Assembly (NCBI GenBank): GCA_016717205.1
Contig: JADKGC010000004.1
Coordinates: forward strand, 310,001-374,000
Reading direction: 5' to 3'
From: Candidatus Flexifilum breve
Lineage (GTDB): Bacteria > Chloroflexota > Anaerolineae > Aggregatilineales > Phototrophicaceae
Length of the DNA: 64,000 nucleotides
Position 1 is the stretch's first letter. Each line of letters opens with the position of its first letter. The position numbers were made by a program, and so were the translations under genes. Below, one piece after another: positions 25,810-35,162 of the stretch. The notes below the pieces were generated by a model. It was not told the origin of the DNA, did no database searches, and worked only from the letters and a program-made list of their open reading frames with translations.

Positions 25810-25838
25810 TGTTACAGTCATCTTGAACTACTGTAACA
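25810..25838. promoter_or_regulatory. palindromic operator upstream of P450-like gene
   Basis: TGTTACAGT and ACTGTAACA, perfect 9-bp arms with an 11-base centre, 21 bases upstream of the start codon. Size and position fit a TetR-type repressor site. No regulator gene is adjacent. Confidence 0.5.
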
Positions 25839-25876
25839 TGAAGATGGAAGCATGAGTGTTGAGAAAAGGCATCCAA

Positions 25877-26052
25877 GTGAACAGTTATCAGTTCACAGTT
25901 TAAAGTAGAGCCTCAACCATCGCGATGTAGGGGCAGACCTACGTGTCTGCCCAATTTAGGCGCACCGCCGTGCGCCCCTACAGACCGGTAGGTGAGCATT
26001 TGCCAGATATATGAGAGAGCGCTGTAAACTGAAACCTGTGAACTGATAGCTT
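25877..26052. repeat. family C pair around family A repeats
   Basis: GTGAACAGTTATCAGTTCAC at the left, two family A units at 25927-25981, and AAACTGAAACCTGTGAACTG at the right. I see no gene between 25,840 and 26,057. Confidence 0.75.
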
Positions 26053-26057
26053 CGTTT

Positions 26058-27506
26058 CTAATATGCTCCGGAGCGGAGCAGCACACGCGGGATCGTCATA
26101 AAGAGGATTTGCGCATCCAGCCCGACCGACCAGTTCTCGATGTAGTAGATATCCATCAGGCACATTTCGTCGAAGGGGACTTCGCTGCGCCCGCTGATTT
26201 GCCACAGCCCGGTCATGCCCGGCTTGACCTGCAGACGCTGCAGGTGCCACGCCTCATACAGCGAGACTTCGTCCGGCGTGGGCGGGCGCGGGCCGACGAG
26301 GCTCATCTGCCCGGTGAACACGTTAATCAGGTTGGGGAGCTCGTCGATGCTCAGCTTGCGGATCACGCGTCCAACTTTGGTTACGCGCGGATCATCTTTG
26401 ATTTTCGGGTGGCGCGGGTCGAGCTCGTGCGTCTTGATCAGGTCGGCGCGCAGCTTGTCCGCATCGGGGATCATGCTGCGGAACTTGATCATATCGAATT
26501 CGCGGCCATTTTCGCCGACGCGGCGCTGCTTGTAGAAGACTTTACCGTTGTCTTCCAACCGGATCGCGAGCGCGACCAGCCCGAACATGAGCAGCAGGAG
26601 CGGTGACATCGCCCCGATGAGGATAAGGTCCATGGCGCGCTTGATCAGGCGGTTGCTGCCTTTGAGCGGCACATGCCCGTTGACGCGCAGCAGGGGGATG
26701 CCGTCAAGGTTTTCGACCTGCACCTGCTTGAGGTTAAGTTGAAAGACTTCCGGCACCACGCTCACTTCGACGCCGCGCTGCTGGCAGATGCGGATCATCT
26801 TGAGAATCTGGTCGTGGTGCGTCCATGCCAGCGTGATCACTACATGGTCGACATGGTGCTCGCGCAGCACACTGGCGAGATTATCCATGCTGCCCAATCC
26901 CTTGAGGCGACCGAGATCGACGCTGCCATCTTCTTCATTTTCGCCGAGGTACCCAATCGGCAGGAAGCCCTGCGCCCGCCGTGCAACCATCGTGCGCAGC
27001 ACCGAGCGGCCAATTTCGCCGCCGCCGACCACCAGCACGCGCTGCACGCCGATTCCGCGCGCCCGCAGACGCGCCTGAATGGTACGGCGCACGACGCGGG
27101 CGAGGGACAACAGCACAATCGTGATGGCCGCAACGTAGAGAATCATCAAACGGCTGAAGACGAGCGGCTGAAACGCGAAGCTGATCGCCAACAGCACGAC
27201 GGTCGCATTGGTCACGCCGTTGAGGATGGTGTAGCTTTCGTCGAGCCACGAGCGCCCGCGAATATTCTTGTACAGGCCGCTGCCCCGGTAGTTGAGGTAC
27301 AGCCAGATGATGTAGACGATGGTGTACGGGAGGTAGGGTTCGAAGGGCGCGCGGTTGAATTCCAACACGGGCGCGATCAACTGGAGTTCGTAGCGGACGA
27401 AATAGGCGATGCCGAAGGCGGCGAAGGCCAGCAGCGCATCGACCGTGGGCATGAGCCACGGTTTTTCGAGCCATGACGTTGTAGGGCGCACGTCTTTAGT
27501 CGCCAT
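26058..27506 (-). CDS. polyprenyl glycosylphosphotransferase (exopolysaccharide initiation)
   Basis: 482 residues from ATG 27506 (MATKDVRP). Four N-terminal membrane helices, a CoA-binding-like Rossmann segment (RVLVVGGGEIGRS, about 165-180), a fifth membrane helix (LILIGAMSPLLLLMFGLVAL), then the bacterial sugar-transferase domain with KRRVG-like FYKQRRVGENGREFDMIKFRSM, DELPNLINVFTGQMSLVGPRP and KPGMTGLWQISGR. It transfers a hexose-1-phosphate from a UDP-sugar to undecaprenyl phosphate at the inner membrane. It overlaps the upstream GT4 gene by 11 bases, so both act in one polysaccharide pathway. Confidence 0.93.
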   Translation of the reverse strand: MATKDVRPTTSWLEKPWLMPTVDALLAFAAFGIAYFVRYELQLIAPVLEFNRAPFEPYLPYTIVYIIWLYLNYRGSGLYKNIRGRSWLDESYTILNGVTNATVVLLAISFAFQPLVFSRLMILYVAAITIVLLSLARVVRRTIQARLRARGIGVQRVLVVGGGEIGRSVLRTMVARRAQGFLPIGYLGENEEDGSVDLGRLKGLGSMDNLASVLREHHVDHVVITLAWTHHDQILKMIRICQQRGVEVSVVPEVFQLNLKQVQVENLDGIPLLRVNGHVPLKGSNRLIKRAMDLILIGAMSPLLLLMFGLVALAIRLEDNGKVFYKQRRVGENGREFDMIKFRSMIPDADKLRADLIKTHELDPRHPKIKDDPRVTKVGRVIRKLSIDELPNLINVFTGQMSLVGPRPPTPDEVSLYEAWHLQRLQVKPGMTGLWQISGRSEVPFDEMCLMDIYYIENWSVGLDAQILFMTIPRVLLRSGAY

Positions 27507-28611
27507 GTAGGGCTTTCCGATAGCTTTCAATTGTTTTGTCGGCGGTCGCCTGCCACTGGAAACGCGCAGCCTGAACGAGTCCGCGTTCGCGCGCAGCGTT
27601 CCGCCATTGAGTATCATCCACCGCGCGGCGCAGCGCTTCGGTCCACGCGCTGACCGCCTGCGGGGCGAGCGTCAATCCGGCGTCTCCGGCAACTTCGGGC
27701 AGCGAAGAGGCGTCGGACACAATCACAGGCGTGCCGCACGCCAGCGCTTCGAGTACGGGCAGCCCGAAGCCCTCAAATACCGACGGATAAATAAACGCTT
27801 CCGCCGAATTGTACCAGAAGCGCAGTTCATCGGCAGGGATGAAACCCGGAAACTGCACCCATGAGCCGAGATGATGACGTTCGACAGCGGCAAAGATAGG
27901 ATCATAATCCCAGCCCTTGCCGCCGCCCAGGATGAGCGGCAGGCGCTGGTGGACGGGCAGCGCGGCATAGGCATCGAGCAGCACGGTGAGGTTTTTGCGC
28001 GGCTCCAGCGTGCCGATGAACAACCAGAAGCGCTCCGGCAGATTCTTCGCGCGTTTGAAGGCGGCAATCTCGTCAGCGGGCAGCGGATAGAAGCGCGCGG
28101 GGTCGTAACCGGGCTGCGCGAGGTCAATCTTGGACGCGGGAATGCCTAACGAACGCTCCACATCCCGCCCGGTCGATTGGCTGATGACCTGCACACGGCG
28201 GGCGCGGCGGCAGGTCAAGCCCGTGAACAGGCGCAAATACAGGCGGCGCGCGGCGGGCAGGCGTTCCGGGTAGTGAATGAAGCTGAGATCGTAAATGGTG
28301 ACGATCATCGGCGTGCTGAGCGGGAGCGGCGCGACGAACGCCAGCGCATGATAGAGGTCGAAGCCGCCGAGCTGCCACGGCTGGAGCGCCTGTTCCCACA
28401 CAATGCGGCGCAGCGGCGACTCGGTGTCGAGACGCGAACGGCGCAGCTCCACGCCATCGATCTGCATATGGTTAGCCGCGCCAACGAACGCCGTAAAGCG
28501 CCAGTCATCGCGGGGGAGGTGGCGCAGGAGTCCATGAATATATCCGTGAATTCCAGCCGAACGGTAACCCGCCGAACCGGAGAGTAGATGAGCGTTAAGT
28601 CCGATGTGCAT
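27496..28611 (-). CDS. GT4-family glycosyltransferase
   Basis: 371 residues. GT-B fold with an N-terminal NAHLLSGSAGYRSAGIHGYI acceptor domain and a C-terminal nucleotide-sugar domain showing FIGTLEPRKN, then YPSVFEGFGLPVLEALACG and TPVIVSDASSLPEV (the E-x7-E motif of retaining GT4 enzymes). It adds a sugar to the lipid-linked chain begun by the next gene. There is no ribosome site; a TATAAT lies 9-14 bases before the ATG, so the transcript may be leaderless. Confidence 0.92.
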   Translation of the reverse strand: MHIGLNAHLLSGSAGYRSAGIHGYIHGLLRHLPRDDWRFTAFVGAANHMQIDGVELRRSRLDTESPLRRIVWEQALQPWQLGGFDLYHALAFVAPLPLSTPMIVTIYDLSFIHYPERLPAARRLYLRLFTGLTCRRARRVQVISQSTGRDVERSLGIPASKIDLAQPGYDPARFYPLPADEIAAFKRAKNLPERFWLFIGTLEPRKNLTVLLDAYAALPVHQRLPLILGGGKGWDYDPIFAAVERHHLGSWVQFPGFIPADELRFWYNSAEAFIYPSVFEGFGLPVLEALACGTPVIVSDASSLPEVAGDAGLTLAPQAVSAWTEALRRAVDDTQWRNAARERGLVQAARFQWQATADKTIESYRKALHGD

Positions 28612-28619
28612 GGGCGGAC

Positions 28620-28625
28620 ATTATA
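28620..28625 (-). promoter_or_regulatory. -10 box directly before the GT4 start
   Basis: Reverse-strand TATAAT ending eight bases before ATG 28611. A start point about seven bases downstream would fall next to the ATG. No good -35 is seen. Confidence 0.45.
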
Positions 28626-28657
28626 GCAGATTTACAGACGCCCTCACGCTGGCGGCT

Positions 28658-29029
28658 TTACTCCATCGGCGTGACTTCGATGTAGAGCATGTCCTTGCCC
28701 CGCATGCGGTTCATCAGGTCAAACATGCGCTTCTGCCAGCCATACTTCTGATTGAGCGCCGCCTTGGCCTCACTGACTTGATCCGGGGGGAGAATCCGAG
28801 CCATCGCTTCGACCGCCGCGCCCAACAGGTCACCGCGGCTTGTACACGGGGCAACCTCGACCTGCGCGTTGTTCCGTATCCGTTTGACTTTGCCCGCGTT
28901 GGCCTGAGTCATTACGTAGACCTTCTTGGTATCGCCCGCGAACCAGACCGGCGTCGGTACAGGTTCGCCCGACTTGCGGAACGTCGTCAGGCACATGAAG
29001 GCTTGTCCACTCAGCGATTTGAAGGGCAT
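28658..29029 (-). CDS. PPOX-class F420/FMN-dependent split-barrel protein
   Basis: 123 residues from ATG 29029, with GAGAGGA directly upstream; earlier ATGs have none. TFRKSGEPVPTPVWFAGDTKKVYVMT, then AGKVKRIRNNAQVEVAPCTSRGD, is the standard pyridoxamine-phosphate-oxidase-like split barrel of the F420-dependent class. It probably binds F420 or FMN and reduces or shields small substrates. It is convergent with nothing and stands between the GT4 operon and a WD40 gene. Confidence 0.85.
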   Translation of the reverse strand: MPFKSLSGQAFMCLTTFRKSGEPVPTPVWFAGDTKKVYVMTQANAGKVKRIRNNAQVEVAPCTSRGDLLGAAVEAMARILPPDQVSEAKAALNQKYGWQKRMFDLMNRMRGKDMLYIEVTPME

Positions 29030-29128
29030 TGTCCTCTCTTTCAACATTGATGCCTCTGTGACCACAATTTGGCTTTAGCCTATCCTTTTTGTACTATATG
29101 TGGCCTTAGACAAAGCTGAGAAAACCTG

Positions 29129-30040
29129 ATGAGTCTTTATTCAACAATCTCTGCTGACAATGCTTCTCAACTCTCACAGTTGATCGCTGTGCAGTGTGGC
29201 TTCATCACGCAGGTGGCTTGGTCAGGCCGCGGAACGGCGCTCGGAGTCAGTCACGGCAGCGGCGTGTGGTTGTGGAATGGTGGGTTTGGCGGCGAGCCGG
29301 ATCGCCAGATTACGTCGGAGACGCCGATTAAGGGCTTTGCCTTCAGCCCGGATGGGACGGCGATGGTGACGGCGGGCGCGGATATGACTGTCCGCCTGTG
29401 GATGACACATCTCGACCGTCCGCTGTTCATCCTGCGCGGACACGGCGACAGCGTGAACTCAGTTGCTTTCAGCCCGAATGGGCGCATGATTGTGTCCGGT
29501 GGCGGTGACCGCGAAGTCCGTCTGTTCGACATGCGCGAAAGCGTGAAATCCACGCCGATGCCCGGTCACACCGATGAGATCACGAGCGTCGTCTTCGGCT
29601 TGAACGGCAAAGTCGCGGCCTCGGGCGCGCGCGACATGACGATCCGCGTGTGGGAGACCGATCACTGTACGCTGCGCTACGTGCTGGATCAGCCCGACTG
29701 GGTGCGGGATCTCGCCGTCAGCCCGGATGGCAAGCTGTTAGCGTCGGCCTGCAAGGACGGGATCGTCAGCTTCTACGAGCTGGAAACGGGCAAGAACGTC
29801 GGCTTGATCAACGCGCACATCGACGGCACCGACGCGGTCGCGTTTAGCCCGGATGCGTCGCTGCTGGCGACGGGTGGGCGCGATGGGTTGGTCAAGGTGT
29901 GGGAACTGGCGACGGGCAAACTATTGGTCGAGCTGGCCGGGCATGACAAGCCCGTCCTCACGGTGACGTTCAACCCCTCCGGCACGATGATCGCGAGCGG
30001 TTCAGGCGACAACACCGTCCGCGCGTGGAGCGTGCCGTAA
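29129..30040 (+). CDS. WD40-repeat beta-propeller protein
   Basis: 303 residues forming six to seven WD40 units. Clear repeats: FAFSPDGTAMVTAGADMTVRLW, VAFSPNGRMIVSGGGDREVRLF, VVFGLNGKVAASGARDMTIRVW, LAVSPDGKLLASACKDG, VAFSPDASLLATGGRDGLVKVW and VTFNPSGTMIASGSGDNTVRAW. No signal peptide or fused domain. Likely a cytosolic scaffold; partner unknown. Confidence 0.9.
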   Translation: MSLYSTISADNASQLSQLIAVQCGFITQVAWSGRGTALGVSHGSGVWLWNGGFGGEPDRQITSETPIKGFAFSPDGTAMVTAGADMTVRLWMTHLDRPLFILRGHGDSVNSVAFSPNGRMIVSGGGDREVRLFDMRESVKSTPMPGHTDEITSVVFGLNGKVAASGARDMTIRVWETDHCTLRYVLDQPDWVRDLAVSPDGKLLASACKDGIVSFYELETGKNVGLINAHIDGTDAVAFSPDASLLATGGRDGLVKVWELATGKLLVELAGHDKPVLTVTFNPSGTMIASGSGDNTVRAWSVP

Positions 30041-30044
30041 ACTG

Positions 30045-30084
30045 GCCTCACCCCTAACCCCTCTCCCGTGGGAGAGGGGGATTT
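30045..30084. repeat. family B hairpin between convergent genes
   Basis: CCTCACCCCTAACCCCTCTCCC and GGGAGAGGGG; the dyad may also stop transcription. Confidence 0.6.
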
Positions 30085-30087
30085 CCG

Positions 30088-32256
30088 CTAATCCATATCA
30101 AAATAGGCTTCGAGGACCTGACGGGCGATGGGCGCGGCGATTTCCGACCCCTGACCCGCGGTTTCGACCATCGCCACGACGATGATTTCCGGGTTGTCGC
30201 GCGGTGCGTAGCTGGCAAACCACGCGTGCGACGGGGTGCTCGGACCGCCGGCCTGCGCCGTGCCCGTCTTGCCACACACGCCGATGCTTTGCAGAGGCGA
30301 ATTGCGGAACACGAAATCCGCTGTGCCGCCTTCGCGTGTCACATCGCACAAGCCCTGCCGGATCATCGCCAAGACCTCGGGACGCAGCCCGGTGGGCGTC
30401 AATTCGGTGATCATCGCCGGGGTGATCGAATCGCCGAGCAGGCCTGTGCTCTCGACGAGATAGGGCCGCGGTAGATCGCCATCGTTGGCAATCGCGGCGA
30501 ACCAGCGCGCGACTTGCAGCGGCGTCACGCCCATAAAACCCTGACCAATCGCCATGTTGACCGATTCGGAGAACGTCCACGTTTCGCCGCGCACCGTGCG
30601 CATCCAATCGGGATCGGGGATGAAGCCCGTTTCTTCGATCAAATCTGTCAGACCGGAGCTGCCGCCAAAGCCGAGCCGCGTCGCATAAGTCGGCAAAATC
30701 CACGGGTCGACCTGATCGAGCTGGTAGCCGACTTCGTAGTAGTACGGATTGCAGGAGTGCGTGAGCGACTGCGGCAGCGTGAGCGTGCCGTGACCATCAT
30801 TCCAGTCATAGCGGGTGATGTCGCGATTCCAGATGCCGACGCACGTATACCGTTCGTCGAGCGCATACACGCCGCTGTCGGCCACCGCGGCGGCGGAGAC
30901 AGTCTTCATGACCGAACCGAGCGGGTAGACGCCCTGCACCGGGCGGTTGACTTCTGGGTGCGCCGGATCGGACTGGTAGCGCTCGATCAGCCGGGAAGCA
31001 GCCTCGCGCCCCATCGTTGGGAAAGTGTTGTAGGCGTTGTTATCGAAGAATGGGTAGCTAACCATTGCGCGAATCGCGCCCGTGTTCGCATCCATGACGA
31101 CGACCGACGCGCCCAGCGAGTTTTCCGCCCAGCCGCCGCGGGCTTGGCGGTACGTTTCCACGAGGATCCGCTCAACGGTGGCCTGCAGCTCACTGTCGAG
31201 CGTCAGCCACAGGCTTTGCGCGGGCTGCACGGCGACTTGTGTCAGTTCGCGGATCACCTGACCTTCGGAGGTGACGAGCACCAAACGCCCGCCGGGCTGA
31301 CCGCGCAGCGTCTCGTCCCACGTCAGTTCGATGCCGGCGCGTCCGACAATCGACGCCTGATTGAAGCCCGCCGCTTCCAGATCGGGGATTTCAGCTTCCG
31401 TCGGGAAGCCGACATAGCCGAGAATGTGCGGCGCTAGCGTGCCGTTGGGATAGCGCCGCGCCGGGACGTTTTCGAACTGTGCTGCGCACAGCGCTTCGAG
31501 CTGCGCCCGGTCGCGCGTATAGGTCGCGGGTTCGATGATGCCCATTTCGACCACCCAGAACGAAGGCCGCGCTTCCAGCCGCGCCTGCACATCGGTGACT
31601 TCCTGATTGAGCGCGGTCGCGATGGTGGCGAGGCAGTTGGGATAGTCGGGGATGCTGTCGCGGATGACGTTGATGCGCACCATCGCGCCGTTTTGATCGG
31701 CCAGCACGTTGCCAGCGCTGTCGTAGATGTTGGCACGGTTGGGCACGTTGAGTTCGGCGCGCACATACGCGCCGTTCGTCATGCCGTCGAAGATGGTGTC
31801 GGGCGTCCACGCGATGCGCCATTCGTTCGCCGTTTCGTCCACGACCAGCATCAGGTTGCGGTTGGCATCGGTGAAGCTGCCGAGCAGGCGCGTCGCAAAC
31901 GTGGCGTTGTAGTTGTAGATAGCGACCGAGTCTTGTTCGCGGAAAATGCCTGTGCCGTCGCTGGTGCTCACACTTTGGAACGACAGCGCATCGTTGGTGT
32001 TCTGGTAGAACGATTCGAAATTTGTGAGAGGGTAAGCGTCCTGTGCGGCGAGGCTGAGCAGGCGATGCATGGCGGCGAAGTCGCCGTTCTGCCACTGCTG
32101 CAAGAACTCCCGGGCAATGCGTTCGGCATCTTCCAGTCGATAATTGGACGGGAGCAGCGCCAGTGTCGGCAGCACCTGCGCCGCTTGCGGTCGCTGCGGC
32201 CCACACGCCGCCGCTGCCAGGACGATCATCACCAAGAACCAGAGACGCCAGCGCAT
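30088..32256 (-). CDS. MecA-like class B penicillin-binding lipoprotein
   Basis: 722 residues. A lipoprotein signal AAAACGP anchors the protein outside. Residues 40-160 look like an NTF2-like MecA N-domain; 165-340 are the PBP dimer domain (NRANIYDSAGNVLADQNG). The transpeptidase domain has S448-V-M-K451, S501-C-N503 and K662-T-G664, all intact. It cross-links peptidoglycan; MecA-like domain order is also seen in Bacillus PBP3-type enzymes. Low beta-lactam affinity cannot be read from sequence. The lipid anchor in place of the usual transmembrane helix is notable. Confidence 0.9.
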   Translation of the reverse strand: MRWRLWFLVMIVLAAAACGPQRPQAAQVLPTLALLPSNYRLEDAERIAREFLQQWQNGDFAAMHRLLSLAAQDAYPLTNFESFYQNTNDALSFQSVSTSDGTGIFREQDSVAIYNYNATFATRLLGSFTDANRNLMLVVDETANEWRIAWTPDTIFDGMTNGAYVRAELNVPNRANIYDSAGNVLADQNGAMVRINVIRDSIPDYPNCLATIATALNQEVTDVQARLEARPSFWVVEMGIIEPATYTRDRAQLEALCAAQFENVPARRYPNGTLAPHILGYVGFPTEAEIPDLEAAGFNQASIVGRAGIELTWDETLRGQPGGRLVLVTSEGQVIRELTQVAVQPAQSLWLTLDSELQATVERILVETYRQARGGWAENSLGASVVVMDANTGAIRAMVSYPFFDNNAYNTFPTMGREAASRLIERYQSDPAHPEVNRPVQGVYPLGSVMKTVSAAAVADSGVYALDERYTCVGIWNRDITRYDWNDGHGTLTLPQSLTHSCNPYYYEVGYQLDQVDPWILPTYATRLGFGGSSGLTDLIEETGFIPDPDWMRTVRGETWTFSESVNMAIGQGFMGVTPLQVARWFAAIANDGDLPRPYLVESTGLLGDSITPAMITELTPTGLRPEVLAMIRQGLCDVTREGGTADFVFRNSPLQSIGVCGKTGTAQAGGPSTPSHAWFASYAPRDNPEIIVVAMVETAGQGSEIAAPIARQVLEAYFDMD

Positions 32257-32435
32257 ACTACTGCCCGATCCATCACACTTGATATAAGCCCAGGGCTTAT
32301 TATAGTCCTGATTCAGATTTTCCCGCCTAGCACGGAAAGTGAGAAACCGGACGGTTGGCGGTCAGGGCGGTTGCCCGTGAGTCATGCGCCGCGTTATACT
32401 GCAAGCGAGATTTTAGTCGTTAGGACAGGGAGCGA

Positions 32436-32876
32436 ATGAGCATGGCGCAAATTGACAGCCTGAGCGCAAATGAATTTCAAGTCTACCTGAACGAGGATGT
32501 CGTGCCGGGGGTGTTCCGGGTGAGTGGGTTCATCCCGTTCAAGCTGGAAGTCCGACCCGGCGTGTCGAAAGTGGTGCGCGAACCGTTCAAGCTGGCGAAG
32601 ATGGTGCAGCGCGACCCGGCGCTCCCCTTCAATCGTTGGCTGCAAGAGACGCTCGCCGGGAAGCAGGACATAGTCCGTCCCACGCGCACGCTCGTGATCG
32701 TGGCGCTGGATGATGGCGTGGAGTCGCGGCGCTGGACGGTGACGGGCGCGTGGATTAGCGAGATCAGCTATTCCGATTTCAACAGCGCGTCTGGCGAACT
32801 GGTCGAAGAAGTGGTGACCATCCACTTTGACGACATTCAGGAAACGTGGGCGGGCGGCCAACTCGCGACGAGTTAG
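32436..32876 (+). CDS. orphan phage-tail/eCIS tube protein (gp19-like)
   Basis: 146 residues from ATG 32436 with AGGGAGCGA upstream. NEFQVYLNEDVVPGVFRVSGF, a KLEVRPGV segment, LPFNRWLQETL, RTLVIVALDDG and RRWTVTGAWISEISYSDFNSASGELVEEVVTIHFDDI are the layout of T4 gp19-like tail-tube proteins used by contractile injection systems. No sheath, baseplate, spike or ATPase gene is nearby, so it is isolated here. It is divergent from the PBP gene. Confidence 0.72.
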   Translation: MSMAQIDSLSANEFQVYLNEDVVPGVFRVSGFIPFKLEVRPGVSKVVREPFKLAKMVQRDPALPFNRWLQETLAGKQDIVRPTRTLVIVALDDGVESRRWTVTGAWISEISYSDFNSASGELVEEVVTIHFDDIQETWAGGQLATS

Positions 32877-32929
32877 CCCGGTGTTTGACCACGCCTCGAG
32901 TGGTGGACGTTAACGATTGATTGCCATAG

Positions 32930-32974
32930 TCAGTCGACAGTTCCAGTGATTAGCTGTGAACTGTCGACTGTGTT
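32930..32974. repeat. family C inverted repeat
   Basis: CAGTCGACAGTTCCAGTG and CAGCTGTGAACTGTCGACTG-like arms form a hairpin between convergent genes. Confidence 0.7.
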
Positions 32975-32978
32975 GTAT

Positions 32979-34088
32979 TTACCCCTGAATTTCGACCACT
33001 ACGCCTTCTTCCGCCCATGCATACAACTGCGCGATATTGTCGTTGCTCAACAGGATGCAGCCATACGTCACGCGCGTGCCCAGACTATTCGTCCACAACA
33101 GTTGACTACCGCCGCGCGTGGGGAAGCCGTGAAAACCGTTGACGAAATCCGCATTCGGGATCGGATGGTACACGCCGAGAAAGTCCGGCATCCACAAGTC
33201 CCAGTTGCTGGCGTAAGCGTTCGGCTCGTGTGACAGAATCTGATAGACGCCCGCCCACGTCGGGCTGGAGTTGATGCCCGTGCTCGCTGACCAATCCCAT
33301 TTGAGCGCGCCGTTCTCGTACACGCGCACGCGCTGTTCAGGGATGCTCACGACGATGCGTTTGCCCGCGACGACGGGGAGCGGCAGCAGCGCATCCTGCG
33401 ACGGAATGGTGATCGATTGGCCGACGCTCAGGCTGTCGACGCCGGGATTGGCCGCCTGCACATAGGGGTACGGGATGCCGTAATCCCACGCGATGCTGAT
33501 GATCGATTCGCCGGGCTGAACCGTGTGCTGCGTGTCGTTGTGATAGACGCGGATGGTCGCCGCACTGCCCGCCGCGGCATTGACGACCGCCGCCACGGCT
33601 GCATCGAGATCGATGCGCCGGGCAGCGCCGAGTTCGGTTTGCCGGGTGTTCAAATAGGCGCGCACCGCTGCCGAGTCGAGCGGCACGGGGAAGTTCGGCG
33701 CTTCAGTCAGGTTCATGGCGATCCATTCGCCCCACACGTCACCCGGTACATCCCATGTGATCGTCTGATCGGCAATCGGATCGTACAGGTTGATGGGGAG
33801 CGTATAGGTCGGCATCCAGCGCGGGATCGGGGTGGGGGTCGGCGTGGGCGGCGCGATGAACGCGACCAGATTGCCATCTGACGCATAAATCACGCCGATG
33901 ACGGCGATGAATCCCAGCGTACCAAGCAGGAACGCCACCGCGCCGACGATGGCGACGGCGAACCAGTTGACTGGACGCTGCGGTTTACGGCGGGGTGGTC
34001 GGCGCGGTGGTGGCGGCGCGGTGACGCGGCGCTGCGGTTTCGGTTTGGGCTGCGGCGGACGCGGAGTCCGCACGGTATACATGCTCAT
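32979..34088 (-). CDS. LysM L,D-transpeptidase (YkuD), membrane anchored
   Basis: 369 residues. A Pro/Lys/Arg-rich cytosolic head (1-40), one membrane helix (42-68), a Thr/Pro linker, a LysM motif (HTVQPGESIISIAWDYGI, about 198-240, ending LSVGQSITIPS), and a C-terminal YkuD domain with HGFPTRGG and VTYGCILLSN, where the Cys is the nucleophile. It forms 3-3 cross-links or ties proteins to peptidoglycan. The usual GCIR is GCIL here. Confidence 0.88.
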   Translation of the reverse strand: MSMYTVRTPRPPQPKPKPQRRVTAPPPPRRPPRRKPQRPVNWFAVAIVGAVAFLLGTLGFIAVIGVIYASDGNLVAFIAPPTPTPTPIPRWMPTYTLPINLYDPIADQTITWDVPGDVWGEWIAMNLTEAPNFPVPLDSAAVRAYLNTRQTELGAARRIDLDAAVAAVVNAAAGSAATIRVYHNDTQHTVQPGESIISIAWDYGIPYPYVQAANPGVDSLSVGQSITIPSQDALLPLPVVAGKRIVVSIPEQRVRVYENGALKWDWSASTGINSSPTWAGVYQILSHEPNAYASNWDLWMPDFLGVYHPIPNADFVNGFHGFPTRGGSQLLWTNSLGTRVTYGCILLSNDNIAQLYAWAEEGVVVEIQG

Positions 34089-34257
34089 GGTGCTGCAACT
34101 CGTCTCAAGATGACAAGTTCTATTATACGCCCAGCCAAGCGGATCTGCGTCCGCCGTTGGGCGGATGATTGCCCTACGCTGATTGTCCCGAGCGAGAGGA
34201 AGCGTTGGGTATGTAGGAATGTTTCAGGGGTTGTCCGAAAAATGGTATTTTTGCCGT

Positions 34258-34285
34258 GTAGGGGCAAGGCATAACTTGCCCCTAC
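34258..34285. repeat. family A palindrome
   Basis: GTAGGGGCAAGGCATAACTT and its complement side GCCCCTAC. Confidence 0.8.
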
Positions 34286-34333
34286 GAGAAATTGCACCTA
34301 TCCAGAGCCACGATCTGACAGATGAATGTCCGT

Positions 34334-35158
34334 TTACAACCGCGCGATCAATTCGCCGCGCTGGAAGGTCTTGGCGCCGATCCACAACAGGATCGCCGCG
34401 ACCACCCACACGATCAAGCCGATGATCAGAATCATCTCCGTGCTGAAGTAGACCACACCCGCCATCTGCGCGACCAGCAGCAGGATGATCGGCACGACTA
34501 CGAAGCCGCTGACCTGAATCGCTTCCTGCACGGTCTTGGCGCGGCGCGACACAAAGATGATCGCCGCGAGGCCGAGCGCGGCGACGGCCGGGGACAGCCA
34601 CAAGACCATCCACAGCCACGCGCTGTTCGGGAACCAGATGCGCTGCATCAGCCCCCACGACGCGACGTTGACCACGATTGCATTCAGCAGGCCACCGAGC
34701 AGGGTAGCCACGACCGCCGGAATCCACGCCACAAGCAGCTTGGCGATGTAGAGCTCAAAGTCGCTGATCGGCGAATAGAGCAGGCCTTCCAGCGTCTTGC
34801 GCTCGTGTTCCCCGGCGATGCTGTCCGCGCCAAAGGTCGTCGAAATCATGATCGGCACCATGAGGAACAGTGGCCCAAACAGATAACCCGCAATCAGCAG
34901 CGTGAACTGTTCGACGATGCCGTTGTAGTTGGCCAGTTCCGCGCGCAGCCCGGCGGGCATGTTGGCGAAGAACAGGCCGAAATCGCTGTCGATGTCGCCC
35001 ATAGCTCCCGGTGCGGATGACGCCAGATACACCATGATCCCCGGCATGATGACGAAAAACAGGGCCGGCATGAGCATCAGTGAGGCCAGGACATTCTTGT
35101 TTTGCCGGACGAGGCGCAAATCTTTGCCGACGATCGCCCAGATAGCCCGCCAATTCAT
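34334..35158 (-). CDS. ABC-2 type transporter permease
   Basis: 274 residues from ATG 35158 (MNWRAIWAIVGKDL), with GGGGAG upstream. The N-terminus RAIWAIVGKDLRLVRQNK is typical of ABC-2 permeases. Six hydrophobic segments include SIAGEHERKTLEGLLYSPIS, the conserved E-R-x-x-x-T-L-E cytosolic element. It lies four bases after the ATPase gene and forms an exporter with it. Substrate unknown. Confidence 0.9.
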   Translation of the reverse strand: MNWRAIWAIVGKDLRLVRQNKNVLASLMLMPALFFVIMPGIMVYLASSAPGAMGDIDSDFGLFFANMPAGLRAELANYNGIVEQFTLLIAGYLFGPLFLMVPIMISTTFGADSIAGEHERKTLEGLLYSPISDFELYIAKLLVAWIPAVVATLLGGLLNAIVVNVASWGLMQRIWFPNSAWLWMVLWLSPAVAALGLAAIIFVSRRAKTVQEAIQVSGFVVVPIILLLVAQMAGVVYFSTEMILIIGLIVWVVAAILLWIGAKTFQRGELIARL

Positions 35159-35162
35159 GAGG

